42,169 bases of DNA from Phaeoceros laevis (GCA_049999765.1 JBNGIQ010008735.1:1-42169); one strand, 5' to 3'. Positions 22,057 through 31,662 are shown, numbered from the stretch's first letter. Numbers and translations: made by a program. The notes: generated by a model from the sequence alone, not told the origin.

Positions 22057-22231
22057 TGAGCGAGAACGAAGATGCTTAGAAGAAGGATAGATTCATTATC
22101 TTTGTGTACATTCTTATACAGCTCTAGGAGTTCGTTAGTAGTTGTATAACTACCAAGAACGATGCAACTAACTAACTGAATCTAAGCTAACAGGCTAAGA
22201 AACATTAACACCTTAACTGGTGTTTCTTACA
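22057..22231 (-). repeat. 3' LTR of element C
   Basis: 175 bp; on the element strand it begins TGTAAG and ends CGCTCA. It differs from the other LTR only at 22210 (AACACC versus ACCACC context). Confidence 0.95.
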
Positions 22232-22243
22232 CTCCCTCTGTTT
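22232..22243 (-). other. Polypurine tract, element C
   Basis: On the element strand ACAGAGGGAG abuts the LTR start TGTAAG, about 30 bases after the gag-pol stop codon. Confidence 0.8.
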
Positions 22244-22273
22244 CTGACTGTTACTAGATTTCTAGTTTGCTTT

Positions 22274-25200
22274 CTACATTACGCCTGTTGCAGTAGACTT
22301 GATTCCAAGTGCTTCCTGATGCTTGCAGTGCTTGAATTGCGGCAGCGCCTTTGTCAGCAAAACTGACGGGTTCTCGTCGGTAGGGATGTAGTGAAGTTGT
22401 ACCTCACGGTTCTCCACAAGCTGCCTGATGAAGTGAAACTTGATGTCTATATGTTTGGTGCGACCATGATACACCGGATTCTGCGTCAAAGCAATCGCAG
22501 ACTGAGAATCCGAGTAGAGCTTCGTCGGTTCTGAGTACGGCATGCCTAATCCCTCCGAGAATCTTCTATGGCACACAATTTCCTTTGCAGCCTCTGTGCA
22601 TGCTGAGTATTCAGCTTCTGCGGAGGAGAGGCATACTGTCTGCAAGCGCTTGCTGCTCCACGAAATTGCTGCGGACGTAGCCATTACTGCATACGCGGCT
22701 GTGGAGCGGCGATTGTCCAGGTCTCCTGCCCAGTCGCTGTCGGAGTAGGCTGTGAGATTAAGGACCTTCAGCCCTGGGCTGTTGTCGCCTCTATAGACCA
22801 AACCCAGGTCTGGCGTCCCCTTGAGGTAACGAAAAATCCTCTTTGCTGCTGTCCAGTGTGGGTCCCCATAGGATTGGAAATATTGACAGACTTGCAATAC
22901 CGGCTTGCTTATGTCTGGCCTGGTTGAAACTTGCAGATGTTGGAGCAACCCATAGGCCGGTCTGTATGGGATCTCCTCCATTCTCTTTAGGTCTGCATCT
23001 GTGAGCGGCACTGGTAGGGCTGTTAATTGCGCTGAGGTGGAAGCTGGCGTGAGGCAGGGTTTTGCTTGGTCCATGTTGAATTTCTTCAGAACTTGTCTCA
23101 CATATGCTTCCTGACTAAGGGTGATGGTGGCTTCTTCCCTGTTCCTTGTGACCTTGATTCCTAAAAAGGAGTACAGCTCTCCCAGATCTGTCATTGCAAG
23201 TCTGGAGGACAGAATGCTTTTTACCTTCTTGAGGGTTTTGTGAACGCTATTTGATACTAGGACTGTGTCATCCACATATAACGCCAGCAGGACAAACCCA
23301 TCTGCATCTCTGAACAAGAACACATTGGTGTCCGAAGGGTTTTGCTCAAAACCCTGCTTGACGAGGTAATCACGTATACACTCGAACCACTTGTTCGAAC
23401 TCTGCTTGAGCCCGTAGAGTGCTCGTTTGAGCTTACAAACCAGATGTCGTTGATCTTTCCTAACTGCGCATCCTTGGGGAATCTCCATATATATATCCTC
23501 CTCTATGGTTCCTTGCAGGAAAGCACTTTGAACATCCATTTGATGTATTTCCAGGTCCATCTGTGCTGCCAGGGCAAACAAGAACCGTATGGAGCTAAGT
23601 CTTACGACAGGAGAAAACGTCTCCAGATAGTCTTCTCCCGGTTTCTGAGAGAAGCCTTTGACAACAAGCCTGGCCTTTAACTTGTCCAAAACTCCATCTG
23701 CTTTGTATTTGGTTTTAAAAACCCACTTAGTCTTTATTGTTTCCCGCCCTGCAGGCAAATTGACTAGTTCCCAGGTGTCATTGCTGATGAGAGCGTCTAG
23801 CTCCCTCTGGATGGCAGCCTTCCATCCTTCAGCATTATCACTGGCAACTGCTTCCTCATATGAGGCAGGGTCCTCACCTCGCTCAGCTTCTTGTGCAGCC
23901 AGAAAAGCCTCGGTGCTCAGCTGAGTTGTTTGATTGTAGGTGAGTGGAGGTTCCTTCCATAACTCGCGTGAAGGTCTCATCCTTGAGGAACGTCTGACTG
24001 GTGGCTCACTCGTGTCCTCATGATCAGGATCTTCCTCAGAGTGTGTCCCTCCAGGATCATATGGGTCTGCAGCAGTAGGTGGGTGATGATGCTGAGGAGG
24101 TGTCAAGGGTGCCGACGCTGCTGGGACAGGTGCCAAGTCAGGTATGTGCACCTGAACGTCAGGCGGGTACTCTGAGACCTCAGATTCTCCTAAAACAAGG
24201 TCGGGTGGAGTCTCAACATCCCGTGAATGGGACTGCGTGAGTCCTTCCTTGAAGATTACACTTCTGGCGTACGTAACCCTCCTTGTCCTTGGCTCTATTA
24301 ATTTATAGCCCTTGATGCCATCTGAGTAACCGATAAAAATCAGCTTCTGACTCTTGGCATCCCACTTCTTCCTCTGTTCGGCAGGTATTAATGCATAAGC
24401 TATATAGCCAAACGTCCTAAGATGACTCAGGTTCGGCTTTCGTCCTGTCCAGACCTCAAACGGTGTCCTTGCTGTAACCTTCTTTGTGGGGAGTCGATTC
24501 TGAGTATGGACAGCAACCGCCACAGCCTCTGCCCAATACGCTTTTGATAAGCCAGCAGCTTGGAGCATGGTACGTGCAGCATTGTTGAGGTCCTTGTTTC
24601 TTTTTTCTGCTACCCCATTCTGTTGAGGGGTGTAGGCAACAGAGAAATGACGCTGGATCTCGTGATCCATGCAGAAAAGGTTAAACTCGTCTGAGATGTA
24701 TTCACCGCCATTGTCTGAGTGAAGTATTCTCAGCTGCTTGGTGGTGTGCCTTTCTGCAAAGCTTAGGTATTCACGAAACTTCATGAATACCTGACTTCTC
24801 TGGGACAAAAAGTATATACAGGTGAAGTGGCTATAATCGTCGATAAAGGTGACAAAATATTGGCTGCCCCCATAAGAGGTGGTCTCCATTGGCCCACACA
24901 CATCTGTGTGCACAAGTCCTAATAATTCATGTGCCCTTGTCATGCTGCTGCCATGCGGCAGTCGTTCTTGCTTTCCCAGAATACAGGGTTCACAGGCCTC
25001 TGAGTTGCTTACTTTGAATTTTGGCAGCCCTAAAGCTAGGTCTCTGCTAAAGAGCTCCTTCATTTTTCTGATAGACGGGTGCCCAAGTCTGGAGTGCCAT
25101 AATTTCGTCAGTTGTGCATCTTTCTGCATCAAGGAGGCTTCCTCGATCTTGAGAGACTTGGCGTCCATGAGAACAAGGCCTCTGTCAGGTTTCCCAAACA

Positions 25201-26542
25201 TGAGTGGGTCGTGAGGCGAAGTCTTCAAGCTTATCGAGGTAACATCGTCCTCAATCACTATTCTGTACAGCTTCAACTTTCCAAGACTAATGGTTGACAT
25301 TAAGTTCTTCGTAAGGGCTGGCACATAAAGTACCGGGTGTAGGTGAAAGTCCGAGCCTGATGTGAGTCTGAGTACTACCGTGCCTTCTCCATAAATAGGG
25401 CAAATGCGATCATCTCCTAAAGCAACTTGTTTTGGTTGAGGATATTTCACAAAATTTTTAAGGACGTCGAGGTCGAAGCAGAATTGATTCGACGCTCCAG
25501 AATCCAGGTACCAGCTCATATTGTCCATGGTAGAGGACAAGGTACAATTTGTGATGAAGCAGCCTGGCAAACTTGGATGAACATGATTATGATTGCAGGA
25601 AGTTTTATTCGAGGTTATACCTCTCTTTTGGTCGTCAAATTTTTTCGTCCTGCATTCTTTCCAAAAGTGGCCGGGTTTCTTACAATAGGAGCATTTGAGG
25701 TTCTTTTTATTTGGGTTCACAAACCCTGGATTCTGCTGCTCACGTTGCTGCGTCTGCCATGGTTTCCTTCCAGGCTGGAAGCGTCCTCTCACAAACAGGG
25801 CTCCTCCCTCTTGGCCTTGTGCTGTAGAGGGCGAGCTCATGCGCTTTGTAGTCTCATGCTGGTACATAGCCGAAATCACCATGGTTACTGTGAGGTTTGC
25901 CCTTCCTTGCTGCGAAGTGATAAATGCTGACCAAGTTGATGGGAGAGAGGATAACAAGATAACTGCACCTTGTTCTTCAGTTACTGTAGTGCCCAGGGAT
26001 GCAAGTTTAGATCTGTTAAGTCTAAATTGAGTGACATGTTTTTCAACTGTGTCAGAATCTTGCATTCTGGTTTGGTAAAACTGTTGGGTTGCCATTACCA
26101 ACGTCAGGGTGTCTTTTGCTGCATAATTGTCTTGCAGTTGGTCCCATGCCTGCTTAGACGTAGTGGTGCTAAGCATGTGATGCATAGTTTCAGTGGCTAA
26201 GCACTGCATTAGCAGTGTCCTGGCCCTACGATCCTCCTTGTCCCATAAACCTATGTCCCTGGTCTCCGCTGCTGTGGGTGCATTCGGATTTGCAGGTACA
26301 GGTCGGATAGTGTGGCCTGAGACATAGGCCCAGAGTTCCTTGTCCTCCAGTACGGACTTAACTCTGGCCGCCCAAATCTCGAAATCCTTGCCTTGGAAAC
26401 GATCTTTTTCCTTGAAATCAAAAGTGGTATAGTGGTTGACTGTCGTCTGAGCCATTGTCTTCTTCGGGATTTTAATAGTGTGGTGCTTGTGCTTTGGCGG
26501 CGGAAGTGGTGGTACTGGAACGCTGCCCAGTCCTCTGGTCAT
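22274..26542 (-). CDS. Gag-Pol polyprotein of copia element C, full length
   Basis: A single 1422-residue frame encodes all copia functions. Gag occupies about residues 30-280 (KEKDRFQGKDFEIW near the start; KHVTQFRLNRSKL). The zinc knuckle CSYCKKPGHFWKEC is at 284-297. The protease has DSG at 347-349. Integrase has HHCC at H483/H488/C517/C520 and a catalytic triad D547, D610, E646 with the 35-residue copia spacing. A Pro/acidic linker spans about 770-860. Reverse transcriptase has D1003 and YVDD at 1089-1092. RNase H has D1268, E1311 and D1345. The first Met is at 26542; Met30 (MAQTTVNHY, at 26455) is the more typical copia Gag start. There is no gag-pol frameshift, as usual for copia. Slightly unusual C-terminal motifs (YGLLQHLQ and SVLLTK for the commoner GSLxYL and ADxLTK) leave some doubt about activity. 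Confidence 0.95.
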   Translation of the reverse strand: MTRGLGSVPVPPLPPPKHKHHTIKIPKKTMAQTTVNHYTTFDFKEKDRFQGKDFEIWAARVKSVLEDKELWAYVSGHTIRPVPANPNAPTAAETRDIGLWDKEDRRARTLLMQCLATETMHHMLSTTTSKQAWDQLQDNYAAKDTLTLVMATQQFYQTRMQDSDTVEKHVTQFRLNRSKLASLGTTVTEEQGAVILLSSLPSTWSAFITSQQGRANLTVTMVISAMYQHETTKRMSSPSTAQGQEGGALFVRGRFQPGRKPWQTQQREQQNPGFVNPNKKNLKCSYCKKPGHFWKECRTKKFDDQKRGITSNKTSCNHNHVHPSLPGCFITNCTLSSTMDNMSWYLDSGASNQFCFDLDVLKNFVKYPQPKQVALGDDRICPIYGEGTVVLRLTSGSDFHLHPVLYVPALTKNLMSTISLGKLKLYRIVIEDDVTSISLKTSPHDPLMFGKPDRGLVLMDAKSLKIEEASLMQKDAQLTKLWHSRLGHPSIRKMKELFSRDLALGLPKFKVSNSEACEPCILGKQERLPHGSSMTRAHELLGLVHTDVCGPMETTSYGGSQYFVTFIDDYSHFTCIYFLSQRSQVFMKFREYLSFAERHTTKQLRILHSDNGGEYISDEFNLFCMDHEIQRHFSVAYTPQQNGVAEKRNKDLNNAARTMLQAAGLSKAYWAEAVAVAVHTQNRLPTKKVTARTPFEVWTGRKPNLSHLRTFGYIAYALIPAEQRKKWDAKSQKLIFIGYSDGIKGYKLIEPRTRRVTYARSVIFKEGLTQSHSRDVETPPDLVLGESEVSEYPPDVQVHIPDLAPVPAASAPLTPPQHHHPPTAADPYDPGGTHSEEDPDHEDTSEPPVRRSSRMRPSRELWKEPPLTYNQTTQLSTEAFLAAQEAERGEDPASYEEAVASDNAEGWKAAIQRELDALISNDTWELVNLPAGRETIKTKWVFKTKYKADGVLDKLKARLVVKGFSQKPGEDYLETFSPVVRLSSIRFLFALAAQMDLEIHQMDVQSAFLQGTIEEDIYMEIPQGCAVRKDQRHLVCKLKRALYGLKQSSNKWFECIRDYLVKQGFEQNPSDTNVFLFRDADGFVLLALYVDDTVLVSNSVHKTLKKVKSILSSRLAMTDLGELYSFLGIKVTRNREEATITLSQEAYVRQVLKKFNMDQAKPCLTPASTSAQLTALPVPLTDADLKRMEEIPYRPAYGLLQHLQVSTRPDISKPVLQVCQYFQSYGDPHWTAAKRIFRYLKGTPDLGLVYRGDNSPGLKVLNLTAYSDSDWAGDLDNRRSTAAYAVMATSAAISWSSKRLQTVCLSSAEAEYSACTEAAKEIVCHRRFSEGLGMPYSEPTKLYSDSQSAIALTQNPVYHGRTKHIDIKFHFIRQLVENREVQLHYIPTDENPSVLLTKALPQFKHCKHQEALGIKSTATGVM

Positions 26543-26548
26543 GCAGAC

Positions 26549-26902
26549 TTAGAGGGATAAACGCATGTTTGGCAAATCATCTTCCTCCTCTGTCCTTCTT
26601 TGTTCAACTCTTTCAGGTTTGCAGATTGCCTGTGCAGCTTTGTGCAGGAGAGTTGTCAACTGTGTTACGGAGGCGTTCAGAGTTATCTGAGTGGCTTCCA
26701 AGGTATACAGAAGATCACTTACTCTCCTCTGAAGTTGCTGAAGCTCACACTCTCGACAGAGCGATACAGATTGCGAGTACTGAAAAATGCTGCAAAGTTG
26801 GTCGATCTTGGAGCCGCGTGAGGAACAGACGGCAAAGTATCGCGGCTGCGTGTGCAGGAGCGCGATGGAGAACTGTGCGTGTGCGGAGCGCGGTGGTGAA
26901 CT
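26549..26902 (-). CDS. Upstream open segment in the gag frame of element C (CREC, helical)
   Basis: A 117-codon open stretch lies in the same frame as gag-pol and ends in TAA two codons before its first ATG. It contains LCSIFQYSQSVSLCREC followed by a probable coiled coil (ELQQLQRRVSDLLYTLEATQ) and an acidic C-terminus. No ATG lies near its beginning, so it would need a non-AUG start, splicing, or a frameshift from the overlapping leader ORF at 26719-27051. The C-x-E-C motif recurs in leaders of B and E. Function is unknown, and it may not be translated. Confidence 0.35.
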   Translation of the reverse strand, partial: SSPPRSAHAQFSIALLHTQPRYFAVCSSRGSKIDQLCSIFQYSQSVSLCRECELQQLQRRVSDLLYTLEATQITLNASVTQLTTLLHKAAQAICKPERVEQRRTEEEDDLPNMRLSL

Positions 26903-27051
26903 TCACAGGACCCAGATTGGCTGCGGCGCTGGCCGCGAGACCGGCGCGAGGACTTGAAACCAGCCGGTGAGTGCTGGCTCGAGAGGTCGTGATGCAACAA
27001 ATCTTCTTGCCTTGAAGAAATCTCACAGTGCGCGTGCCTCCCGCAGGTCAT
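26719..27051 (-). CDS. Leader ORF of element C, Arg/Ser-rich
   Basis: The first ATG after the primer-binding site opens a 110-codon frame (MTCGRHAHCEISSRQEDLLH...), rich in Arg, Ser and His, overlapping the CREC frame by about 180 bases. Its position and Arg-rich character resemble the second leader ORFs of B, D and E. No recognised domain; translation is unproven. Confidence 0.35.
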   Translation of the reverse strand: MTCGRHAHCEISSRQEDLLHHDLSSQHSPAGFKSSRRSRGQRRSQSGSCEVHHRAPHTHSSPSRSCTRSRDTLPSVPHAAPRSTNFAAFFSTRNLYRSVESVSFSNFRGE

Positions 27052-27129
27052 AGTCGAGACAGCACCAAGATACTAGCGCAGGCGCTCAAGGAACTAAGCG
27101 ATGCTTCGCTCCTGCTCTGGGCAAGCGTT

Positions 27130-27142
27130 GGCTCTGATACCA
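27130..27142 (-). other. Primer-binding site, element C
   Basis: On the - strand TGGTATCAGAGCC directly follows the 5' LTR. Confidence 0.93.
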
Positions 27143-27317
27143 TGAGCGAGAACGAAGATGCTTAGAAGAAGGATAGATTCATTATCTTTGTGTACATTCT
27201 TATACAGCTCTAGGAGTTCGTTAGTAGTTGTATAACTACCAAGAACGATGCAACTAACTAACTGAATCTAAGCTAACAGGCTAAGAAACATTACCACCTT
27301 AACTGGTGTTTCTTACA
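27143..27317 (-). repeat. 5' LTR of element C
   Basis: 175 bp, TG...CA on the element strand. As the upstream LTR it would drive transcription of the genomic RNA. Confidence 0.95.
27197..27204 (-). promoter_or_regulatory. Candidate TATA box in the 5' LTR of C
   Basis: TATAAGAA on the element strand, about 55 bases before the LTR end. It is the clearest TATA-like sequence in this LTR; assignment is by sequence only. Confidence 0.4.
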
Positions 27318-28500
27318 CAGTTGTTCTCAGAATAGCGTGGCTGAGCGTTGGAACAAGTCTGCGCAAGATATAACAAGAGCTTTATTAAAGCAGGCGGGGT
27401 TGTCAATGGCCTATTGGGGAGAAGCAGTTAGCACTGCCACCTACTTACGTAACAAGCTTCCTTCGAGTGCTATACAAGGACGCACACCTTACGAGTTGTG
27501 GTGTGGCAAAATGCCCTCGATTCAGCATCTTCGTGTGTTTAGCTCTCAAGCCTATGTCCATGTTCCTAAGCAGAAGAGAGAGCATGCGAAGCTGTTAGAT
27601 CGGGCCGTTAAGTTGATTTTTAGCGGCTATACCGATGGGATAAAGGCTTACAAGTTAATCGACCCTGCAACTCGTCGAGTGGAATATGCCCGGAGTGTTG
27701 TGTTTGATGAAGTTGCTCTTCTCAAAGTGCATACGTTTGACATGCATGCAGCTCCTGCTCAAGGGGAGGACAACATGCCAGCAGTTAGTGATGCAGAGGA
27801 AGATGTTACTGTGACTGAATCAGCTATGGCTGTACCTGAACCTGCTATTTTTTATCAGTCGGAGCATGGCATGTCTCACAATGAGGAGTCTCTTTACGAG
27901 CTGAATGAGCCTCACGAGGCTGAACTTGATGAGGTAGCGTTTGTACCTGTGGTTGCTGAGCCTGAATCTGTCGAGGTGGTGTTACCCGAAGTTCCTGCCG
28001 CAGCTACAGCACCAGCTGTCCTTCCAAGGATGTCAGGACGGACACGCATGGCACCTACACCGTACTTGCCTGAACAGTGGACTGGCAAATACAATCGTAC
28101 GGATTTTGCAACAGGTGATGTAGTGAGTTCACCTCCAGTGGGGGATACCAGTGAGGATGTTGAGCTGTCTGATGACAACGACCTCGATACACCAATGCTT
28201 GCCTCCTTACTGGCCACGGCTCAAACTGGGCACCTGGATAATATGCTGACTACAGCACAAGTGCATGTTGTAGCAGCTGCAAACATGAATCTAGCGGACC
28301 CTGCAACCATGCAAGAAGCATATAGTGGACCAGATGGTGATGCCTGGAGGAAGGCAGTTGAGAATGAGTACAATTCTATCATGAAAAATGATACCTGGAC
28401 TCTGCAGGAACTGCCGAAGGGAAGACGAGCCATAAGTAATAAGTGGGTCTTTAAGAACAAGTATAATTCGGGAGTATCGAAAGATATAAAGCTAGGCTTG
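27318..28500 (+). pseudogene. Element B pol, part 2: integrase C-terminus to start of RT
   Basis: Begins with the right CAGTT duplicate, then SVAERWNKS carrying the catalytic Glu of integrase. YWGEAVSTATYL and the C-terminal GYTDGIKAYKL block follow, then an acidic linker and the RT start (DTWTLQELPKGRRAISNKWVF). About four bases are missing near 28467 relative to A, giving a frameshift that ends the frame at 28506. Confidence 0.9.
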
Positions 28501-28502
28501 TT

Positions 28503-29147
28503 GTGAGAGGTTTCTCACAGAGAGAGGGGGAAGATTACTTTGAGACTTTCGCCCCAGTAGTTAAATTCCCAACACTGCGTCTTGTCCTGGCAGTAGCAGT
28601 GCATGAGGACCTTGATTTAGAGCAGATGGATGTACGTACCGCGTTTTTGAATGGAACCTTGGATGAGGAAATTTACATGTCCCAACCTGAAGGGTATGTG
28701 AAGAAAGGGAGTGAGCATCTTGTGTGCAAATTGCACAAGACCTTATATGGCCTGAAGCAGAGCCCACGCATGTGGCACAACAGGTTAGATACGTTCCTCA
28801 TTAAATGCGGGTTCAAGAAGGCTACAGCTGATGGCAACCTATACATCCTCAAGTGGAAGGGTGCTTACATTTTGTTGCTTGTATACGTTGATGATCTCAT
28901 TATAGCTGCAACTCCTAGACCCACCAGTTTGCTGTCCACTATGAAGAATCTTCTTAAGTCCGAGTTCGCGATGTCAGATCTTGGCCTGCTCAAGTGATGC
29001 TTGGGGGTGGAAATAATTCGGAACAGGAAAAAGCGTAAGCTCAGGCTGTCACAGAAGAAATACATAAATAACATGCTGAGCAAGTTCAATCTGGCAGAAG
29101 CACACTGATCCAATACTCCCTTGGCTACAGGTGTGAAACTTACCAAG
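28503..29147 (+). pseudogene. Reverse transcriptase of element B, truncated by E
   Basis: RT motifs RGFSQREGEDYFETFAPVV, EQMDVRTAFLNG, YGLKQSPRMW and catalytic YVDDLIIA are in one frame to 28997. There a Trp codon present in A is replaced by TGA. A second stop interrupts the homology further on (near 29107), and homology ends at 29147 where the LTR of E begins. RNase H lies outside the window. Confidence 0.9.
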
Positions 29148-29393
29148 TATTAGAATACGTAGGTATTAATAGGCAAAGCATAAATAGTTAATTATCGAAA
29201 CGTCATGGGACTTAGATGATTGTAAAGGTCACAACGAATAGTCGTGACCTAAAAACCAACCGCCGTGTCCACACGAAGGGACACGGCCAACCGCCGCTGC
29301 CTCCTACTATTAAAGGAGCATGCGCGCGACGTAATACATCTTCTTTTCTTGATTGTCTTCTTGCTAATGCATTCGGTCCTAGCCTAATTTACA
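29148..29393 (+). repeat. 5' LTR of element E
   Basis: About 246 bp between the break in B homology and the primer-binding site. It starts TATTAG where TG is expected (one G-to-A change would explain this) and ends TTTACA. A TATA-like TATTAAA lies at 29308-29314. The second LTR is not in the window, so the left edge rests on the break in element B. Confidence 0.75.
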
Positions 29394-29405
29394 TGGTATC
29401 AGAGC
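29394..29405 (+). other. Primer-binding site, element E
   Basis: TGGTATCAGAGC abuts the LTR, then diverges (GGG), like element D. Confidence 0.9.
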
Positions 29406-29414
29406 GGGAGCACC

Positions 29415-29585
29415 ATGATGGATCCCGCTATACCAAGATCCAAATGCGCAGTCTGTAAAAGTGAAGACTGCATCAAATCTCTGTCACCTGAGCATTTCAG
29501 TACATCTCTGAAAATGTGTCTAGAGAGATTTGGATCTTTGGCCGAATCCTTTCTTGCCGCTGCAATTCACCATTACTATAGTTGA
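29415..29585 (+). CDS. Leader ORF0 of element E with Cys cluster
   Basis: The first ATG after the primer-binding site opens a 56-residue frame (MMDPAIPRSKCAVCKSEDC...) with CX2CX4C and a further Cys, compatible with a small metal-binding finger, followed by an amphipathic helix-like tail. The frame is intact, although the element's protease and integrase have lost catalytic residues. No known family; it has the same position as ORF0 of A and B. Confidence 0.4.
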   Translation: MMDPAIPRSKCAVCKSEDCIKSLSPEHFSTSLKMCLERFGSLAESFLAAAIHHYYS

Positions 29586-29595
29586 TTGTAGCGCA

Positions 29596-30181
29596 ATGCC
29601 TAGAAGAAGAGGTCACAAATCAACATCAGGTTGTCCAGGGGGCTTGTCTATCCCACAGAAAGAAAGAATCAATCACTTCCTCTCTCAAACTGTGCAACCT
29701 GTGTTTAGAAGAACAAATTCGAGTAGTCAGCGTGTCATTGATGTAAAAGCAAAGCCAGATCCACTTGCGCATATTAAAACAGAGGTAGGAAGAAAAATTC
29801 TACAGGCAGAGGAGATTTCTGCAGCTAGGAAACGTGCAATTACACTTTGTGTCATGAGTGCACGGATCATTTCAATTCCTTCCCATCTCCTTTAGATCAA
29901 GTGCTAGTTGAGGTTTATGATGTCATAAAGTCCGTTGCTGCACAAAACGAGAGACAAGTCAAAGGGATTTCCGGAAAACTTGACGAAGTATGGGTCAAAC
30001 TTGAGAAGTTGAGCATACAGTGTCGTACTAGTTCCTGTCCTCAACAGCAACCTGAATCAGAAATGCGCTATGGTTTCAGACGCCTATTATCCAACGTATG
30101 CAAGATGCGTTAGATGAGCTTGACATGCAGGCTGCAGAAGTAGTCAATGCCCTTAGAAAGAAGGGCATGAACCCTGTCTAG
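29596..30181 (+). pseudogene. Leader ORF1 of element E: Arg-rich start, CHEC motif, coiled coil
   Basis: ATG 29596 (MPRRRGHKSTSG...) begins ten bases after ORF0 ends and runs to 29895. Near 29845 the protein-like sequence passes to the frame 29847-30113, which carries LCHECTDHF followed by a helical, probably coiled-coil segment (NERQVKGISGKLDEVWVKLE). A further helical piece (RMQDALDELDMQAAEVVNAL) lies in a third frame before a TAG near 30181. The order Arg-rich, C-x-E-C, then helix parallels elements B and C. The CHEC frame is the gag frame. Confidence 0.4.
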
Positions 30182-30191
30182 ACGTCCATGA

Positions 30192-31276
30192 ATGTCATAT
30201 AGGGGACGGGGTGTAGGAAATTTACCTAGGAGAGGGAGACCTCCTGGTAGAGGTCGTGGTACATCACGTGGACAGGGGAACGCATCTAGCAGTCAAACAG
30301 ACCCATTTGATCCTTTGTCGCTTGGTGTTGTCTCATCTCAGTCCAACACCTCGCTACCTTAGGGTCCTGTACCCAGTGCACAGTCTCGCATAAGCACTGC
30401 TGCACAGGCACAGGCATTTAGGCAAGGGTTAGCATTGCAACTAGCTACATGAGTAGTTCAAGCAATGGCAGCTCTAGCAGGAACGGTAAACAATACTACC
30501 GTTAACAACTTGAAGATTGACTTCAAAGAGAAGGACAGATTTTCAGGCACTCAATTCGATATATGGGCGCAATCCTCAGAGAACATGACCTGTGGGATGT
30601 TGTTTCTGGAAATTTCTTGAAGCCTGCCACAGGGTCTACGCCAGCAGATATCGATGCCTGGAATAAGGACCTGCAAGCATTGGGGGTTATCCAGGCCGCA
30701 TTGGATGGTACTATGGTTGATTATATACGAGATGTTACATCAACCAAGGAGGCCTGGGATGCATTGACACAAGCATTTCAGGTCGTCAATCGAACCTCAA
30801 TGATAATTGCTACAAGGTCCTTCTATATATGCAAAATGAAGGAATCCGATACCATTGAGGCATACATCAGTAAATTCAGAACACTTCGTTCGAAGCTAAC
30901 ATCCAGTGGAACAACCACAACAGAAATCCAGGTGGCAATCGCCTTGCTATTCACACTCCCTGAGAGCTATCGAACCTTTGTAAGCAACTACAGTTCAAAC
31001 CTGCGCAATATACAGCAAGCAACGCCTATTGGTCAAACACCAGCTGTACACTTATCTGATCTGGTTGGAGCTCTTCTCGAGGAAGAGGCAACAAGGAATG
31101 CAAATCGTGGTGGCACTCCCACAGAGGAGAGGCCTCAAACAGGGTGCTCTTCACACAAAGAGGCCCTCGGCGCCCATCATCATGTCAACCTTGGACCAAT
31201 ACCAACAGCTCAGGTTCTAAGAGGCGTCCAGGGGCTGGACTTGCAAAGAAAAAGGGGCCATGCAACTGGTGCTTAA
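30192..31276 (+). pseudogene. gag of element E with RGG-rich N-terminus
   Basis: ATG 30192 starts an Arg/Gly-rich segment (MSYRGRGVGN, then RRGRPPGRGRGTSRG). Two stops in the same frame, TAG 30360-30362 and TGA 30450-30452, precede MAALAGTVNN at 30465, a second possible Gag start. The capsid region begins with FKEKDRFSGTQFDIW and shifts frame near 30560, continuing in the frame to 31276 (ILREHDLWDVV, IQAALDGTMVDYI, FYICKMKESDTIEAYI). The frame moves again at about 31140 before the zinc knuckle. RGG-type sequences bind RNA; a Gag that begins with one is not the common copia layout. Confidence 0.7.
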
Positions 31277-31662
31277 TTCCAGGTCACTATGAATCAGAAT
31301 GTCGGAAGAAGAAGGCTAATGAGCCTCGACGAGTTGCACCTATAGCAGAAAGCAACTTAGTTCAGCGGAAGCAAACTATTCTCGCAGTATGTATGGTTGC
31401 TACAGTACAAGTAAATGATGTGTGGCACCTTGACTCATGTGCATCCGCGCACATATGCCACAATCGGAAGTCCTTCCTTCATTATACTGAGATGCCACCT
31501 GGACAGGAAGTTCTCCTAGGGGATGACAGGGGACTGGAAATCTCTGGAATGGGCACAATACCCATAGTGCTAACAGACAAAAGTGTTCTCAACCTTATGT
31601 ATGTTTTGCACGTACCAGCAATGGTCAAAAACTTAGTATCTGTGAGTAAGTTCCAGCAATAG
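31144..31662 (+). pseudogene. Zinc knuckle and protease region of element E
   Basis: Contains zinc knuckle CNWCLIPGHYESEC (CX2CX4HX4C), then the protease region with WHLDSCASAH. The catalytic DSG is changed to DSC. VLHVPAMVKNLVSVS follows, and a TAG at 31660-31662 closes the frame, which reopens without a shift. Confidence 0.82.

Larger units (their letters stand above)
22057..27317 (-). mobile_element. Copia element C, apparently intact, inserted in B
   Basis: A 5261-bp element in reverse orientation. LTRs of 175 bp at 22057-22231 and 27143-27317 differ at a single base. Target duplications are CAGTT, the primer-binding site and polypurine tract are canonical, and one uninterrupted 1422-codon gag-pol frame is present. 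This is the youngest-looking insertion in the window and the only one with a complete polyprotein. It interrupts B's integrase between the second Asp and the Glu of the catalytic triad. Confidence 0.96.
18597..29147 (+). mobile_element. Copia element B, interrupted by C and truncated by E
   Basis: 5' LTR, primer-binding site, leader ORFs, gag, protease and the first part of integrase lie at 18597-22056. After element C the rest of integrase and most of the reverse transcriptase lie at 27318-29147. There homology to element A stops abruptly at ACCAAG, where the LTR of element E begins. RNase H and the 3' LTR are expected beyond the right end of the window. Removing C plus one CAGTT puts the two integrase halves back in one reading frame, confirming the nesting. 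Confidence 0.92.

Noticed and set aside
23342-26200. Several + strand open frames of 88-167 codons inside element C
   Set aside because: Antisense shadows of the 1422-codon gag-pol of C.
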